A DNA stretch of 64,000 bases from Bacillus infantis (GTDB lineage: Bacteria; Bacillota; Bacilli; Bacillales; Cytobacillaceae). The notes below the pieces were generated by a model. That model made no database searches and was not told the origin of the DNA. It worked only from the letters and a program-made list of their open reading frames with translations. The stretch is taken from assembly GCF_020171945.1 (NCBI RefSeq), contig NZ_JAIVAP010000008.1:62001-126000 (forward strand), given 5' to 3'. Below are positions 1 through 10,719 of this stretch, in pieces. The position numbers were made by a program, and so were the translations under genes. Within the stretch, counting starts at the first letter, position 1. Each line of letters starts with the position of its first letter.

Positions 1-96
1 TGCGGCTTTCGGCCTATTGCTGCCGGTGGGTGGAAGCGGCCTCTCTTTGGAATTTTCTCTTGCGGAAACCGCACCTGCCGCAGCCGGTTTATGATG

Positions 97-128
97 AAAA
101 AACGCCCATTTCAAGAATGAGCGTTTTT
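97..128 (-). terminator. Intrinsic terminator after trxB
   Basis: A hairpin with arms AAAAACGC and GCGTTTTT, extended inside by CATT/AATG, lies a few bases past the trxB stop. It has T-rich sequence on both sides, so it could work in both directions. I see no certain gene in the 95 bases before it. Confidence 0.75.
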
Positions 129-135
129 ATACATA

Positions 136-1149
<1,014 letters not shown>

Positions 1150-1305
1150 TTATTGCTCTGCAAAATTGACTTTCCCAGCCTTGACAGGCAGAAGGAGCTG
1201 TAAGAGCAAGTGCGTTTATTCCCAAGAAAAACAGCGGTTGTTTCAGTAGTATTTCCTTACTAACATTATCCTATAAAACAAAAAGGATACAGTCCAAGAA
1301 TCTGC

Positions 1306-2805
1306 TCATTTCAGAATGCTGCTGACTGATTTTACATACTTCTGCAGTGTGGAAGCAGAAAGTCCGTACTGGGCTGCGACGCTTTGCTGAGAGACTTTTT
1401 CGCTGCGCTGCTTTCTCCAGACATATTCAACGGCACCGGCCCATGCTTTTGCATTCTTGGCAAGAAGCCCCTGACCTTCGGCTTCATTGAAGACAGTGAA
1501 CCATGCCAGGTACAATCCGGCTTCAACTGTCCCGATCGGCTTATGGTGTTTGTATAAGAGCTCTGCCGTTTCATGGGCAATTTTCACACTGTTCTTTTCT
1601 GGTGCGCCCATTTCCACCAATGATGCATATTCCCGGTCAACGCTTGTGAATTTTGGATTCTGCTTAACATCCTTGCTTGCAAGAATCTCGTCTTTGCTGC
1701 CTGATTTTGAAGCAAGGAAAAGTGCAAATAAACGTTCCTCCGCATATTCACTGTTCAGCTTTTTATAGATGGAATCCAGATGGTCCTCGAATCCGGCCGT
1801 CTCAGGCTTATCTTCGTTCCATGGCTCAAGGCCCGCCTTCTCCGGGCTGTATTCCAGCACCCTTTTCCAGAAGTTCCTGGCCTGGTCTTCTTTCCCCGTG
1901 AAGTAGGAGGAATAAGAAAGCCAGTAATAAAAGGCGCCATCACCCTCATAGCCTGACTTGTGAAGCTTGCGCAGCCATTTGTAGGCAGGCTCGTATTCAC
2001 CGACAAGCGCAAAGGTTGCCCCCAGCTTGAACTGGTGCTCAATCAGAAGCGGCTGGATTTTTTTCAGCGTTGCAACTAAAGCCTTTACCTCTTCAAGATC
2101 ATGCTGGTAATAAGCAAACACAAGCTTATTGCAGAGCGCATGCAGATTGCCCTGGTTGCGGACAAGCACCTCATCCAGGATATCGTTCGCCTTGTTCACT
2201 TCCCCCAGGTAAAAATGGGCAAGCGCCAGATTATTGTATGCTGACCAATATTCCGGATAATCCTCAATCACCGTGCTCAGAATTTCCACTGCTTTCGGGA
2301 AATGCCCTGATTCAAGAAGCTCCCTTGCCTGTTCCTGCTTGGTGATCAGGTCGTCCTGCTCATACAGCTCTTCATCCAAATCCTCGGCTTCCAGTGTCAA
2401 AAGCTCCAGAAGATCCTCGGTATCCTCGATGAACTCTCCATCAGGCTCAAGCTCCAGATACGTATTGGCATGCTGATAAGCATCCTTGAAGAATCCCAGG
2501 TGGGCATAATTATTGGCAAGGAAGTAATGGCATTCAGCCATTTCCTCGTCAAGCTCCTCCAGGACAAGATGCAGCAGCTTATTAGACTTCTGATATTCAT
2601 TCAACTCTGTATATACGATCGCCAGCTGGCAGGCAATCATCGGCTCGCCCGGCTCCAGCTGCATCGCACGCTGCAGATATTTGCTTGCTTTATGAAAATC
2701 CCGGCGGTGAAAGGATTTGATCCCTTTTGAAAAATAATATTCGCCAGTCGGGATGAATGAAAGTAGTTTCCCCATCGGTTGTCTTGCTTTTGAGTCTTTG
2801 CTCAT
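1306..2805 (-). CDS. yvcD: Tetratricopeptide-repeat protein, YvcD type
   Basis: This 499-residue cytoplasmic protein is built of TPR helices, with clear repeats near residues 25-130 and 165-300 (for example AMQLEPGEP and AYNNLALAHFYLGE). TPR units normally mediate protein contacts, and no enzymatic motif is present. The last 35 residues form a helix-turn-helix-like segment (QQSVAAQYGLSASTLQKYV). The start at 2805 is preceded by GAGGG; the ATG four codons upstream has no such site. Its position next to trxB and the his operon matches B. subtilis yvcD. A second TPR/HTH protein at the far end of the window carries a related HTH at its N-terminus. The molecular role is unknown. Confidence 0.85.
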   Translation of the reverse strand: MSKDSKARQPMGKLLSFIPTGEYYFSKGIKSFHRRDFHKASKYLQRAMQLEPGEPMIACQLAIVYTELNEYQKSNKLLHLVLEELDEEMAECHYFLANNYAHLGFFKDAYQHANTYLELEPDGEFIEDTEDLLELLTLEAEDLDEELYEQDDLITKQEQARELLESGHFPKAVEILSTVIEDYPEYWSAYNNLALAHFYLGEVNKANDILDEVLVRNQGNLHALCNKLVFAYYQHDLEEVKALVATLKKIQPLLIEHQFKLGATFALVGEYEPAYKWLRKLHKSGYEGDGAFYYWLSYSSYFTGKEDQARNFWKRVLEYSPEKAGLEPWNEDKPETAGFEDHLDSIYKKLNSEYAEERLFALFLASKSGSKDEILASKDVKQNPKFTSVDREYASLVEMGAPEKNSVKIAHETAELLYKHHKPIGTVEAGLYLAWFTVFNEAEGQGLLAKNAKAWAGAVEYVWRKQRSEKVSQQSVAAQYGLSASTLQKYVKSVSSILK

Positions 2806-2867
2806 GTAATCCCTCATCTCTAGGCAGCAGGCAAATCACTCGCACACCTGTGCCAGCCTTAACTACA

Positions 2868-2880
2868 GTAGTATATCACA
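2868..2880 (-). promoter_or_regulatory. Extended -10 promoter candidate for yvcD
   Basis: On the minus strand TGATATACT (TG-n-TATACT) lies about 65 bases upstream of the yvcD start. It fits an extended -10 sigma-A element. I see no good -35 hexamer. Confidence 0.45.
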
Positions 2881-3088
2881 TGTGCAAGCCGCCGGAGAAG
2901 AGCAGAATGAGATTAGTATTCTTTGGGGAACAGCATTCTATCGGTGCTGTGCCGGAAGCGGCGGAATCTGCCGTTGTGCCGGGCTTAATCTCAGCCGGTC
3001 AGGCTTGTTGGAAGCTGACTTTTCCTGGTTTCTGTCAAATATGAGGGACGATTTAGATTAAGGGTCAGATTTTCGGAGTAGCTCTGGA

Positions 3089-3256
3089 GAATTCTGCTGA
3101 TTTTTCTAATGTTCTATTCAAAAACCACAATGATTCTGCCTAAATTTCACATGATTCTACCCAAATTTACCGTTATTCTACATAAATTTCGCATGATTCT
3201 ACCAAAATTTACAGTTATTCTACATAAAATCGGCTTTATTCTACCAAAAATACATT
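3089..3256. repeat. Array A: eight units in 21-bp phase
   Basis: Eight consecutive 21-bp units start at 3089, 3110, 3131, 3152, 3173, 3194, 3215 and 3236 with no slippage. The best conserved core is TGATTCTACATAAATTT; the last four bases vary and the first two units are degenerate. The array ends 13 bases from the his terminator. The rest of the 2880-3088 gap shows nothing recognisable. Array D (62431-62556) has the same core and period. Confidence 0.85.
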
Positions 3257-3269
3257 TTTTACCAAAGTA

Positions 3270-3300
3270 AAAAAAGACCGGCACTCAGACCGGTCCTTTC
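3270..3300 (-). terminator. Terminator of the his operon
   Basis: A GACCGG/CCGGTC stem with an 8-base loop is followed on the minus strand by a run of seven T. It lies just past the hisI stop. Confidence 0.85.
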
Positions 3301-3305
3301 TCTCA

Positions 3306-3941
3306 TTATCCTCTTTCATGACGCTCTTTCAGCACACCAAGCACTTCCTTGAATGGCAGCTTCTGCTCGCGCAAGAGGACGAGCAGGTGGTAAAGGAGAT
3401 CGGCAGTTTCCCATTTGAGCTCTTCCTGGTCGCGGTTTTTAGCAGCGATGATGACCTCTGCTGATTCCTCCCCGACTTTTTTCAGGATTTTATCCACGCC
3501 TTTTTCAAACAGATAGGTTGTGTAAGCCCCTTCCGGTCGCTCTTTTTCCCGCTGGCCGATCACCTGCTCCAGCTGGCCCAGGATGCTGTAGTTTTCCTCT
3601 TCGGCATCTGCCAGTCCTTCTGCCTGATAAACTGTTTCGTTAAAGCAGCTGACGGCGCCTGTATGGCATGCAGAACCGGCTGGCTCAACAAGCACGACAA
3701 GGGCATCCTGGTCACAGTCATATTTGATTTCTGCAATCTTCTGCGTATTTCCGCTGGTTGCTCCTTTATGCCACAGCTCCTGGCGGGATCTGCTGTAAAA
3801 CCAGGTTTCGCCGCTTTCAATGGAGAGAGACAAAGATTCACGGTTCATATAGGCCAGAGTCAGTACTTCCCTCGTTTTCCGGTCCTGGACAATCGCCGGA
3901 ATCAGCCCGTTTTCATCGTATTTCAGTTCATCTGGATTCAT
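3306..3941 (-). CDS. hisI: Bifunctional phosphoribosyl-AMP cyclohydrolase / phosphoribosyl-ATP pyrophosphatase
   Basis: This protein carries out the second and third steps of histidine biosynthesis. It first removes pyrophosphate from PR-ATP, then opens the purine ring of PR-AMP. Residues 1-110 are the HisI domain, with the metal/zinc region ([14 protein letters not shown], then CHTGAVSCF). Residues 115-205 are the HisE domain (EEYTTY-like start, then [15 protein letters not shown]). The 211-residue fusion is the normal form in Bacillus. The ATG at 3941 overlaps the hisF stop by four bases and has GGGGTGA seven bases before it. It is the last gene of the operon. Confidence 0.96.
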   Translation of the reverse strand: MNPDELKYDENGLIPAIVQDRKTREVLTLAYMNRESLSLSIESGETWFYSRSRQELWHKGATSGNTQKIAEIKYDCDQDALVVLVEPAGSACHTGAVSCFNETVYQAEGLADAEEENYSILGQLEQVIGQREKERPEGAYTTYLFEKGVDKILKKVGEESAEVIIAAKNRDQEELKWETADLLYHLLVLLREQKLPFKEVLGVLKERHERG

Positions 3942-4696
3942 CGGACCGTCACCCCTTTTTCTTTTAGAAATTGTTTTACTTCGCTGACTGATGTTTCTTT
4001 ATAATGGAAAATCGACGCAGCAAGGGCCGCATCTGCTTTTCCTTCTGTAAAAGCATCAGCAAAATGGGCACTGTTGCCGGCCCCGCCGGATGCAATGACC
4101 GGTACGCTGACCGCCTCGCTCACTGCTTTCGTTAATGAAAGGTCAAACCCGTTTTTCCCGCCGTCGGCATCCATGCTGGTCAGCAGGATCTCACCTGCGC
4201 CAAGCTCAACAGCCTTCCTTGCCCATTCAATTACTTCAAGGCCTGTCTCTTTGCGGCCTCCATGGGTGTATACTTTCCAGGATCCAGGCTCAGGATCATA
4301 CTTCGCATCAATTGCGACAACGATGCACTGTGATCCAAAGAAGCTTGCTCCTTCCCTGATCAGTTCCGGATTGTTTACAGCTGCCGTATTCAAGGAAACC
4401 TTGTCAGCTCCAGCCCTGAGGATTCTTTTCATATCTTCAAGCGCATTGATCCCGCCGCCGACCGTAAAAGGGATGGCCAGCTCTGAAGCGACCGCCTTCA
4501 CGACTTCGGTCATTGTCTTTCTGCCTTCATGGGAGGCAGAGATATCAAGGAAGACAAGCTCGTCAGCCCCCTGCTGATCATAAAAGCGGGCCAGCTCAAC
4601 CGGATCGCCGGCATCGCGGAGCTGCACAAACTGAATCCCTTTTACAACCCGGCCATCCTTAACATCCAGGCATGGAATGATTCGTTTTGTCAGCAT
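3938..4696 (-). CDS. hisF: Imidazole glycerol phosphate synthase, cyclase subunit
   Basis: HisF is a beta/alpha barrel. It takes ammonia from HisH and converts PRFAR to imidazole glycerol phosphate and AICAR. The N-terminus [20 protein letters not shown] carries the catalytic Asp of the barrel (CLDVKDGR), and VSLNTAA and SGGAG are the phosphate-binding ends of later strands. Its 252 residues are the usual length. The start codon shares one base with the hisA stop (TGATG), and the end overlaps hisI, so translation is probably coupled. Confidence 0.97.
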   Translation of the reverse strand: MLTKRIIPCLDVKDGRVVKGIQFVQLRDAGDPVELARFYDQQGADELVFLDISASHEGRKTMTEVVKAVASELAIPFTVGGGINALEDMKRILRAGADKVSLNTAAVNNPELIREGASFFGSQCIVVAIDAKYDPEPGSWKVYTHGGRKETGLEVIEWARKAVELGAGEILLTSMDADGGKNGFDLSLTKAVSEAVSVPVIASGGAGNSAHFADAFTEGKADAALAASIFHYKETSVSEVKQFLKEKGVTVR

Positions 4697-5427
4697 CAGC
4701 GGGCCACCTCTTTCAAGGCCTGTTCAACCGTAAACCGTCCTTCATAGATGGCTTTCCCGACAATCGCGCCGGAAACGCCCTCAGCTCCATACTCCTTCAA
4801 TGCTGCCAAATCAGCAAGGCTGCTAACGCCCCCTGAAGCAATGACGCTTTTTCCGGTTGCTCCCGCGAGCTCCCTGACAGCCTCCGCGTTTGGCCCGGAC
4901 AGCATTCCGTCTGTCGCGATATCGGTAAAAATAAAAGTCTCTGCTCCTGCATCAGCAAACCGCTTCCCAAGCTCAACCGCCTTTACACCGGAAGTATTGA
5001 GCCAGCCATGTGTCGCAACATAGCCATCCTTTGCATCCAGCCCGACCGCAATTTTTTCGCCGTATTTGCGGATCATCTTTTCAGCAAACTCAGGATCAGA
5101 GACTGCGATGCTGCCGATGATGACACGTGAAACGCCATTGCCGAGATAGTGGGCGATATCCTCCTCAGTCCTGATCCCCCCGCCTATCTGGACCTTTGCA
5201 TCAAGTTCCTGTGCAGCTTTTATGACAAAAGAGTCATTCACACGCTTTCCATCTTTTGCGCCATCAAGGTCTACCATATGTATCCATTGTGCACCGGCAT
5301 CTGCGAATGATTTCGCCATATCGAACGGAGAATCGCCGTACACCGTTTCTTTTTCATAATCCCCCTGCAGCAGGCGGACACATTTGCCTGCTCTCATATC
5401 AATTGCCGGATAGATTGTAAAGCTCAT
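4696..5427 (-). CDS. hisA: ProFAR isomerase
   Basis: HisA isomerises ProFAR to PRFAR in the fourth step of the pathway. It is a barrel related to His[19 protein letters not shown] at the N-terminus carries the catalytic Asp, the second catalytic Asp is in [11 protein letters not shown], and the phosphate sites are GGGIRT and ASGGVSS. The 243 residues match the family. The ATG overlaps the hisH stop by four bases (ATGA). Confidence 0.97.
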   Translation of the reverse strand: MSFTIYPAIDMRAGKCVRLLQGDYEKETVYGDSPFDMAKSFADAGAQWIHMVDLDGAKDGKRVNDSFVIKAAQELDAKVQIGGGIRTEEDIAHYLGNGVSRVIIGSIAVSDPEFAEKMIRKYGEKIAVGLDAKDGYVATHGWLNTSGVKAVELGKRFADAGAETFIFTDIATDGMLSGPNAEAVRELAGATGKSVIASGGVSSLADLAALKEYGAEGVSGAIVGKAIYEGRFTVEQALKEVAR

Positions 5428-6062
5428 AGTGACTCTCCTCCTTTGCTGGCTATCATCGTGAAGTTACGCAGCAGCTCCATGCCAAGGGAACTGCTTTTTT
5501 CCGGGTGGAACTGCATCCCAAAGACATTGTCCCTGCCGACCACAGCAGGCACTTCCTTATCATAGAAGCTTCTCGCAATAACGACATCATGATCGCCCGG
5601 CTCTGCATAATAGGAATGGACAAAGTAGACATAGCCTTCTTCCACGTTCTTCAAGATCTGTGAAGAGTTTATGAACTCAAGCCTGTTCCAGCCCATATGC
5701 GGTACCTTGTATTTCTCGCCTTGCTCACCGGTACCCGGAAAACGGACAACCTTACCAGGCAAAAGTTTAAGGCCTTCTGTACAGCCATTTTCCTCACTGC
5801 TTTCAAATAAAAGCTGCATGCCAAGGCAGATGCCGGCGAGCGGCTTTCCTGCCGCGGTATATTCCTGGATCATCCCTGTCAGCCCGGCAGCATTCAGCCG
5901 GTCCATCGCATCCTTGAAGCTGCCTACTCCAGGCAGGATCAGCCCATCGGCTTTTTTCAGCTCCTCCTGGTCCTCTGATAAAAAGTAAGGGACTTCAAGC
6001 CGCTCGAGTGCTTTGCTTACGCTGAACAGATTACCCATTCCATAATCAATGATGCCGATCAT
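5424..6062 (-). CDS. hisH: Imidazole glycerol phosphate synthase, glutaminase subunit
   Basis: This class I glutamine amidotransferase feeds ammonia to HisF. It begins [14 protein letters not shown]. The nucleophile Cys is in [11 protein letters not shown] and the His-Glu pair in [11 protein letters not shown] completes the triad. The reading frame is open for 41 further codons upstream, but these overlap hisB in another frame and carry no family signature, so I place the start at 6062 (AAAGGG upstream), giving 212 residues. It follows hisB by one base. Confidence 0.96.
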   Translation of the reverse strand: MIGIIDYGMGNLFSVSKALERLEVPYFLSEDQEELKKADGLILPGVGSFKDAMDRLNAAGLTGMIQEYTAAGKPLAGICLGMQLLFESSEENGCTEGLKLLPGKVVRFPGTGEQGEKYKVPHMGWNRLEFINSSQILKNVEEGYVYFVHSYYAEPGDHDVVIARSFYDKEVPAVVGRDNVFGMQFHPEKSSSLGMELLRNFTMIASKGGESL

Positions 6063-6063
6063 T

Positions 6064-6651
6064 TTATAACATCCCTTTCGTTGACGGAACTCCTTTAATT
6101 CTTGGGTCGATTGTCGTTGCTTCATCAAGCGCCCTTGCAAGCGCCTTAAAGATTGCTTCAATAATATGGTGTGTATTTTGGCCATAGTGGACGATCACAT
6201 GCAGATTCATCCGTGCTTCAAGGGCCAGCTTCCAGAGGAATTCATGGACAAGCTCTGTATCAAAGGTGCCAACCTTCTGGCTCGGGAAGTCTGCCCTGAT
6301 TTCCAGGTGCGGACGGTTGCTCAGGTCAACGACTACCTGTGCGAGGGCTTCATCCATTGGCACAAACGCATTGCCGTACCGCTTGATCCCTTTTTTATCC
6401 CCAAGCGCTTCCTTCAGCACCTGGCCGAGGCAGATGCCGATATCCTCTGTTGTATGGTGGTCATCCACCTCTGTGTCACCCTTCGCATCAACTGTCAGAT
6501 TGAATTGCCCGTGCTTGGCAAAAAGGTCGAGCATATGCGTCATGAATGGGACAGGCGTTTCCAGCTTGGATTGTCCTTCTCCATCGATATCGAGGGCTAG
6601 TGAAATTTGTGTTTCATTTGTATTCCGTTCAACAGATGCCGTTCTTGCCAT
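6064..6651 (-). CDS. hisB: Imidazoleglycerol-phosphate dehydratase
   Basis: HisB dehydrates imidazole glycerol phosphate to imidazole acetol phosphate, using two Mn ions. The two metal motifs are visible as [14 protein letters not shown] and HHIIEA, with the internal repeats typical of the family. It is monofunctional (195 residues), as in other Gram-positives, without the phosphatase domain of enteric HisB. AAGGAGG lies eight bases before the ATG, which directly follows the hisD stop. Confidence 0.97.
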   Translation of the reverse strand: MARTASVERNTNETQISLALDIDGEGQSKLETPVPFMTHMLDLFAKHGQFNLTVDAKGDTEVDDHHTTEDIGICLGQVLKEALGDKKGIKRYGNAFVPMDEALAQVVVDLSNRPHLEIRADFPSQKVGTFDTELVHEFLWKLALEARMNLHVIVHYGQNTHHIIEAIFKALARALDEATTIDPRIKGVPSTKGML

Positions 6652-7932
6652 TTACTTATCCTCCTTGTTATTCAGGCGCTCCTCGATTGCCCGCGCATGG
6701 GCTTCCAGGCCTTCAAGCCTGGCAAAGGATGCGATTTTTGCTCCATTTTCCTGAAGCGATTTTTCACTATAATAAACGATGCTCGATTTTTTCTGAAAGT
6801 CTTCCACATTGAGCGGACTTGAGAAACGGGCTGTCCCGTTTGTCGGCAATACGTGATTCGGACCGGCAAAATAGTCGCCGACAGGCTCAGGGCTGAAGCG
6901 GCCCAAAAAAATGGCTCCCGCATGCCTGATTTGGCCGAGCAGCTCCATGGGGTTTTCAGTCAGGACCTCGAGATGCTCCGGCGCCAGCCGGTTCACTGTT
7001 TCAACCGCTTCTTCCATTGTTTCCGCCACATAAATCACACCGAAGTCTTTAATCGATTGGGCTGCAATTTCCCGGCGCGGCAGATCTGCAAGCTGCCGTT
7101 TCACCTCTTCTGCCACCTGTTCAGCGAGATTTGAGGATGTGGTAACCAGAACACTGCAGGCCATCGGATCATGCTCTGCCTGTGACAGCAGGTCTGCAGC
7201 GACTTCGTTGGCCTTAGCCGTATCGTCGGCAAGCACTGCAATCTCACTTGGGCCCGCGATCATGTCAATATCCACATCGCCGAAGACTTCCCTTTTCGCG
7301 AGTGCGACGAAGATATTCCCCGGACCTGTGATTTTATCAACCGGCTGAATGGACTCTGTGCCATATGCCAATGCCGCTATTGCCTGGGCACCGCCAATCT
7401 TGTAGACCTCTTCTGCTCCTGCTTCCTTTGCAGCCACAAGTACTGCAGCCGGAAGCTTTCCGTCCCGGCCTGGCGGGGAAGTGATGACGATTCTTCTTAC
7501 TCCTGCCACTTTTGCCGGGATTACATTCATGAGGACAGAGGAAGGATAGGCAGCAGTGCCTCCCGGAACATACAAGCCTGCTGAATCAAGCGGTGTCACC
7601 TTCTGGCCGAGCATTGTCCCATTTTCATCCGTGGTCATCCAGGAAGGCCGAAGCTGCTTCTCGTGAAAGCTGCGGATATTGGCTGCTGCCTCCTTGATCA
7701 CCTCCAGGATAGAAGGGTCGATTGTGCTGTAAGCTTCCTCTACTTCAGCATATGAGGCCGCAAAGGAGGAAAGCTGGATACCATCAAACTTTTCCGTGAA
7801 GCTGCGGACTGCTTCGTCACCGTTTTTGCGGACCTCGGCAATGATGCTTTTAACAGCTTTTCTCTGCTCTTCCGTACCGCTGTCGACCGACCTTTTAATA
7901 GAAATATCTTCTGATACTTTAATGATTTTCAT
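6652..7932 (-). CDS. hisD: Histidinol dehydrogenase
   Basis: HisD catalyses the last two oxidations, histidinol to histidine, with NAD and zinc. Visible signatures are the NAD/substrate region [10 protein letters not shown], the long family signature ending in [14 protein letters not shown], and zinc/catalytic residues in LLSQAEHDP and APEHLE. At 426 residues it has full length. AAGGAGG lies eight bases before the ATG. It follows hisG by 26 bases, the widest gap in the operon. Confidence 0.97.
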   Translation of the reverse strand: MKIIKVSEDISIKRSVDSGTEEQRKAVKSIIAEVRKNGDEAVRSFTEKFDGIQLSSFAASYAEVEEAYSTIDPSILEVIKEAAANIRSFHEKQLRPSWMTTDENGTMLGQKVTPLDSAGLYVPGGTAAYPSSVLMNVIPAKVAGVRRIVITSPPGRDGKLPAAVLVAAKEAGAEEVYKIGGAQAIAALAYGTESIQPVDKITGPGNIFVALAKREVFGDVDIDMIAGPSEIAVLADDTAKANEVAADLLSQAEHDPMACSVLVTTSSNLAEQVAEEVKRQLADLPRREIAAQSIKDFGVIYVAETMEEAVETVNRLAPEHLEVLTENPMELLGQIRHAGAIFLGRFSPEPVGDYFAGPNHVLPTNGTARFSSPLNVEDFQKKSSIVYYSEKSLQENGAKIASFARLEGLEAHARAIEERLNNKEDK

Positions 7933-7958
7933 CCTGTTTTCCTCCTTGGAGCAAAAGC

Positions 7959-8600
7959 TTATAGAGCTGCCTGTTCATTCACGACTCTGCTCAGCTTGTC
8001 GACAATCTCGCTGATCCGCTTGTCCTTGATCCGGTAGCTGACCGGATTGACAATCAGCCTGGATGTGATGCCGACGATCTGCTCATACTCAACCAAACCG
8101 TTTTCTTTGAGCGTCCTGCCTGTTGAAACGATATCAACGATCCTGTCGGACAGTCCGATCAGCGGAGCCAGCTCAATCGAGCCGTTCAGCTTGATGATTT
8201 CCACCTGTTCCCCCTGCTCACGGAAATAAGCCGCGGCAACATTCGGATATTTAGTCGCCACTTTCGGCGCGACTTCATTCATTTTCGTACCAGGAATTCC
8301 TGCTACAGCAAGATAGCAGGCACTGATTTGGAGGTCGAGGAGCTCATATACATCCCGCTCTTCCTCGAGCATAACATCCTTTCCGGCAATCCCAAGATCG
8401 GCGACTCCGTGCTCTACATAGGTCGGTACGTCCATCGGCTTTGCAAGGATAAACTGAAATCTTTCTTCTTCCACATCGATGATCAGCTTGCGTGAGTCAT
8501 CAAATTCGGGCGGCAGATCAAAGCCGGCCTGGCGCAGCAGCTCTGCAGCCTCCTCGAATATCCGCCCTTTCGGCATCGCAATTGTCAGCAGGTCCTTCAT
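7959..8600 (-). CDS. hisG: ATP phosphoribosyltransferase, short catalytic subunit
   Basis: HisG starts the pathway by joining ATP and PRPP. At 213 residues this is the short form, which lacks the C-terminal regulatory domain and needs HisZ for activity. The N-terminus [14 protein letters not shown], the GIAGKDV loop and the PRPP-binding region ([16 protein letters not shown]) are typical. Its start overlaps the hisZ stop (ATGA), which fits assembly of a hetero-octamer. Confidence 0.97.
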   Translation of the reverse strand: MKDLLTIAMPKGRIFEEAAELLRQAGFDLPPEFDDSRKLIIDVEEERFQFILAKPMDVPTYVEHGVADLGIAGKDVMLEEERDVYELLDLQISACYLAVAGIPGTKMNEVAPKVATKYPNVAAAYFREQGEQVEIIKLNGSIELAPLIGLSDRIVDIVSTGRTLKENGLVEYEQIVGITSRLIVNPVSYRIKDKRISEIVDKLSRVVNEQAAL

Positions 8601-9781
8601 TGCTGCTCCTCCTTCCCGGCTTTTCCGACTAAAAAGGTAATATCATCATATTGGCTTGTGCACGCATCCAGGTTTTTGACGCCGCTGATGTCCTGAAGCA
8701 CAGCCTTGATCCCTGATTTCCGCATATCCTTCGCTTTTTCATACGCCTCGCGCCGGCGCTCAGCGCTGAAGATGATGCAATGCAGCGGCTCTTTTGCACC
8801 TGCTCCGCCAAGTGCCTCAAGCAGGCGGTCAAGCCGGATAGCAAAGCCGGTCGCACCTGAAGATTTCCCGAACTTTTTCAGCAGGAGATCATAGCGGCCC
8901 CCGTTGCCGATCGGAAAGCCGACATTCCCGGCGTATACTTCAAATAAGATGCCAGTGTAATAGCTCATATGGCTGACGAGCGTCAAATCGAGCTTGATTT
9001 TCTCACCTTCACCAAAATCGGCCATTGTGTCCCAAAGACGTTCAAGCTGGACGATCGCTTCCCTGCCCTTATTATTTTCAATCAGGCTGAACGCCTGCTC
9101 AATGGCTTCACGGCCGCCCCTGAGCTGGAGGAAATCCAGAAGGCGCTGCTTATCTATAGAAGACAGCGGGAGATTCTTCACATGCTCCCGGTACCCGACA
9201 TAATTTTTTTCGTAAAGAAATCTCGTTAATTCATTGGCCCTTTCTTCTGTTCCAAGAACCTGACGGAAAAACTCCTGGACAAAGCCGATATGGCCGACAG
9301 ATAGCTGGAAGTCCTCCAATCCCGCTTTTTTCAGCGAGCTGATGAGGAGAGCCAGCCCTTCGCCATCCGCACTGATTGAATCATCGCCAATCAGCTCGAC
9401 GCCGATCTGCTCAAACTCAGCCGGTCGTCCGCCTTCCCTCTGCTGGGCCCGGTACACATTGGCCGAATAAGCAAGCCTTAATGGAAGGTCTTCCTTCAGG
9501 AGCCTCGATGCAGCCACACGGGCAATCGGGGCTGTCATATCAGGCCTGAGCACAAGAGTATGGCCCTGCTGGTCCAAGAGCTTGAACAGCTGCTGATCAA
9601 CTGTTGCCGAAGCCGAACCGACGGTTTCATAATATTCAAGCGCCGGTGTTTCCATAAACTGATAGCCCCAGCTCTTCATCTCATCTTCAATGGAAGAGCG
9701 GACCCTGCTTTTCGTTTCGTATATTTCAGGCAATGTATCACGCATGCCTAATGGCTTTTCAAACATAAATAAACGGCTCAT
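8597..9781 (-). CDS. hisZ: ATP phosphoribosyltransferase regulatory subunit
   Basis: HisZ is a catalytically inactive relative of histidyl-tRNA synthetase that activates short HisG and carries its histidine feedback site. The class II synthetase core is visible (motif 2-like [19 protein letters not shown], motif 3-like [12 protein letters not shown]). At 394 residues it lacks the anticodon-binding domain of HisS. The ATG at 9781 has GAGGTGG six bases upstream. It is the first gene of the operon, about 70 bases downstream of a strong promoter. Confidence 0.96.
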   Translation of the reverse strand: MSRLFMFEKPLGMRDTLPEIYETKSRVRSSIEDEMKSWGYQFMETPALEYYETVGSASATVDQQLFKLLDQQGHTLVLRPDMTAPIARVAASRLLKEDLPLRLAYSANVYRAQQREGGRPAEFEQIGVELIGDDSISADGEGLALLISSLKKAGLEDFQLSVGHIGFVQEFFRQVLGTEERANELTRFLYEKNYVGYREHVKNLPLSSIDKQRLLDFLQLRGGREAIEQAFSLIENNKGREAIVQLERLWDTMADFGEGEKIKLDLTLVSHMSYYTGILFEVYAGNVGFPIGNGGRYDLLLKKFGKSSGATGFAIRLDRLLEALGGAGAKEPLHCIIFSAERRREAYEKAKDMRKSGIKAVLQDISGVKNLDACTSQYDDITFLVGKAGKEEQQ

Positions 9782-9855
9782 CGAATTCCACCTCTAAATC
9801 CAAAAGTTCAAAATCCTTTAGTTCGCTAATATGTTATCGAATTGAAGTTATTAGT

Positions 9856-9884
9856 AGTTTATCGCTGTTTCCAGCAGGCGTCAA
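9856..9884 (-). promoter_or_regulatory. Sigma-A promoter of the his operon
   Basis: On the minus strand TTGACG, a 17-base spacer and TAAACT give a strong sigma-A promoter about 75 bases before hisZ. I see no T-box or attenuator in the short leader. Confidence 0.8.
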
Positions 9885-9990
9885 CCATTAATGCTTATTT
9901 TCTGAAAATCAGGGGGATGTATCCGTGGAAAAGCTGATGGTGCGGCTTTATTGAGGGCTTGGATTAAGGTAGCAGCGTGTCCTGGCGGTT

Positions 9991-10110
9991 TTATTTGCGG
10001 AGTTTTTGTTTTATTTGCGGGAATCTGGATATATTTGCGGGTTTTGATTTTTATTTGCGAGTTTCCAATTTTATTTGCGGCTTTCCCGATATATTTGCAA
10101 GTTTCCATTT
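9991..10110. repeat. Array B: six units in 20-bp phase
   Basis: Six units begin with the word ATTTGCG (last one ATTTGCA) at 9993, 10013, 10033, 10053, 10073 and 10093, exactly 20 bp apart. Between the words are T-rich tracts such as GTTTCCAATTTT and CTTTCCCGATAT. The array sits between the yvoF terminator and the his promoter. Array C has the same period and shares the CTTTCCCGATAT stretch. Confidence 0.85.
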
Positions 10111-10145
10111 TGGCAGCTTTCACAATTTACCTGCCCCCTCCTCCT

Positions 10146-10183
10146 AAAAAAAGCCCCATCAACCGAAGTCAATGAAGCCTTTT
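10146..10183 (-). terminator. Terminator after yvoF
   Basis: On the minus strand a stem of about 14 pairs (several G-T) closes on a TTCG tetraloop and is followed by seven T. It directly follows the yvoF stop. Confidence 0.8.
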
Positions 10184-10185
10184 CC

Positions 10186-10719
10186 TCACTCAGCCTGGCC
10201 GTAGATCGGATCATCCTGCCAGCGCTCTTGCAGTTCTTCTTTTGTATAAATGACGCGCATCGGATTTCCTCCGACAAAGCTGCCGGGCGGGACGTCCTTG
10301 TGGACAAGGGTTCCGGCGGAGACGATGGCACCGTCTCCAATTGTGATGCCGGGCAGCAGGGTTGAGTTGGCGCCGATCATGACCTCGCTGCCGATATTCA
10401 CTTCACCGAGGCGGTATTCACGAATTAAATATTCGTGCGCAAGGATGGTTGTGTTATAGCCGATGACTGTGTTCCGTCCGACGCTTATTTTTTCCGGGAA
10501 CATTACATCCAGCATCACCATAAGCGCAAACGAAGTCTGATCTCCGACCTTCATTTTTAAAAATGTGCGGTACAGCCAGTTTTTCAATCCGAGAAAAGGG
10601 GTGTACCGGGCCAGCTGTATGACGATGAAATTTTTTACAACCTTCGCGAACGGGACCGTTTTGTACACATGCCAGAGGGAATTGGCGCCCTCAACCGGAT
10701 GCCTGACTGTCTTCCTCAT
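10186..10719 (-). CDS. yvoF: Left-handed beta-helix acyltransferase, YvoF type
   Basis: This 177-residue protein contains hexapeptide repeats of the left-handed beta-helix fold (for example [19 protein letters not shown] then [20 protein letters not shown]). It ends like maltose/galactoside O-acetyltransferases with a GNPMRVI motif. It probably transfers an acetyl or acyl group from CoA; the acceptor is unknown. The start overlaps the ppaX stop by four bases and has GGAGG ten bases before it. It closes the hprK-lgt-yvoD-ppaX-yvoF unit, in the order known from B. subtilis. Confidence 0.88.
   Translation of the reverse strand: MRKTVRHPVEGANSLWHVYKTVPFAKVVKNFIVIQLARYTPFLGLKNWLYRTFLKMKVGDQTSFALMVMLDVMFPEKISVGRNTVIGYNTTILAHEYLIREYRLGEVNIGSEVMIGANSTLLPGITIGDGAIVSAGTLVHKDVPPGSFVGGNPMRVIYTKEELQERWQDDPIYGQAE

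Noticed and set aside
1-95. End of a plus-strand gene before trxB
   Set aside because: One plus frame is open to TGA at 92-94 and a terminator follows, but 30 codons without a recognisable motif are too few to support a gene.
3089-3256. CRISPR array
   Set aside because: Units are only 20-21 bp with no alternation of long identical repeats and unique spacers, and no cas genes occur in the window. The same holds for the other three arrays.
9785-9856. T-box or histidine attenuator before hisZ
   Set aside because: The leader from promoter to hisZ is too short and contains no T-box sequence, specifier stem or terminator.
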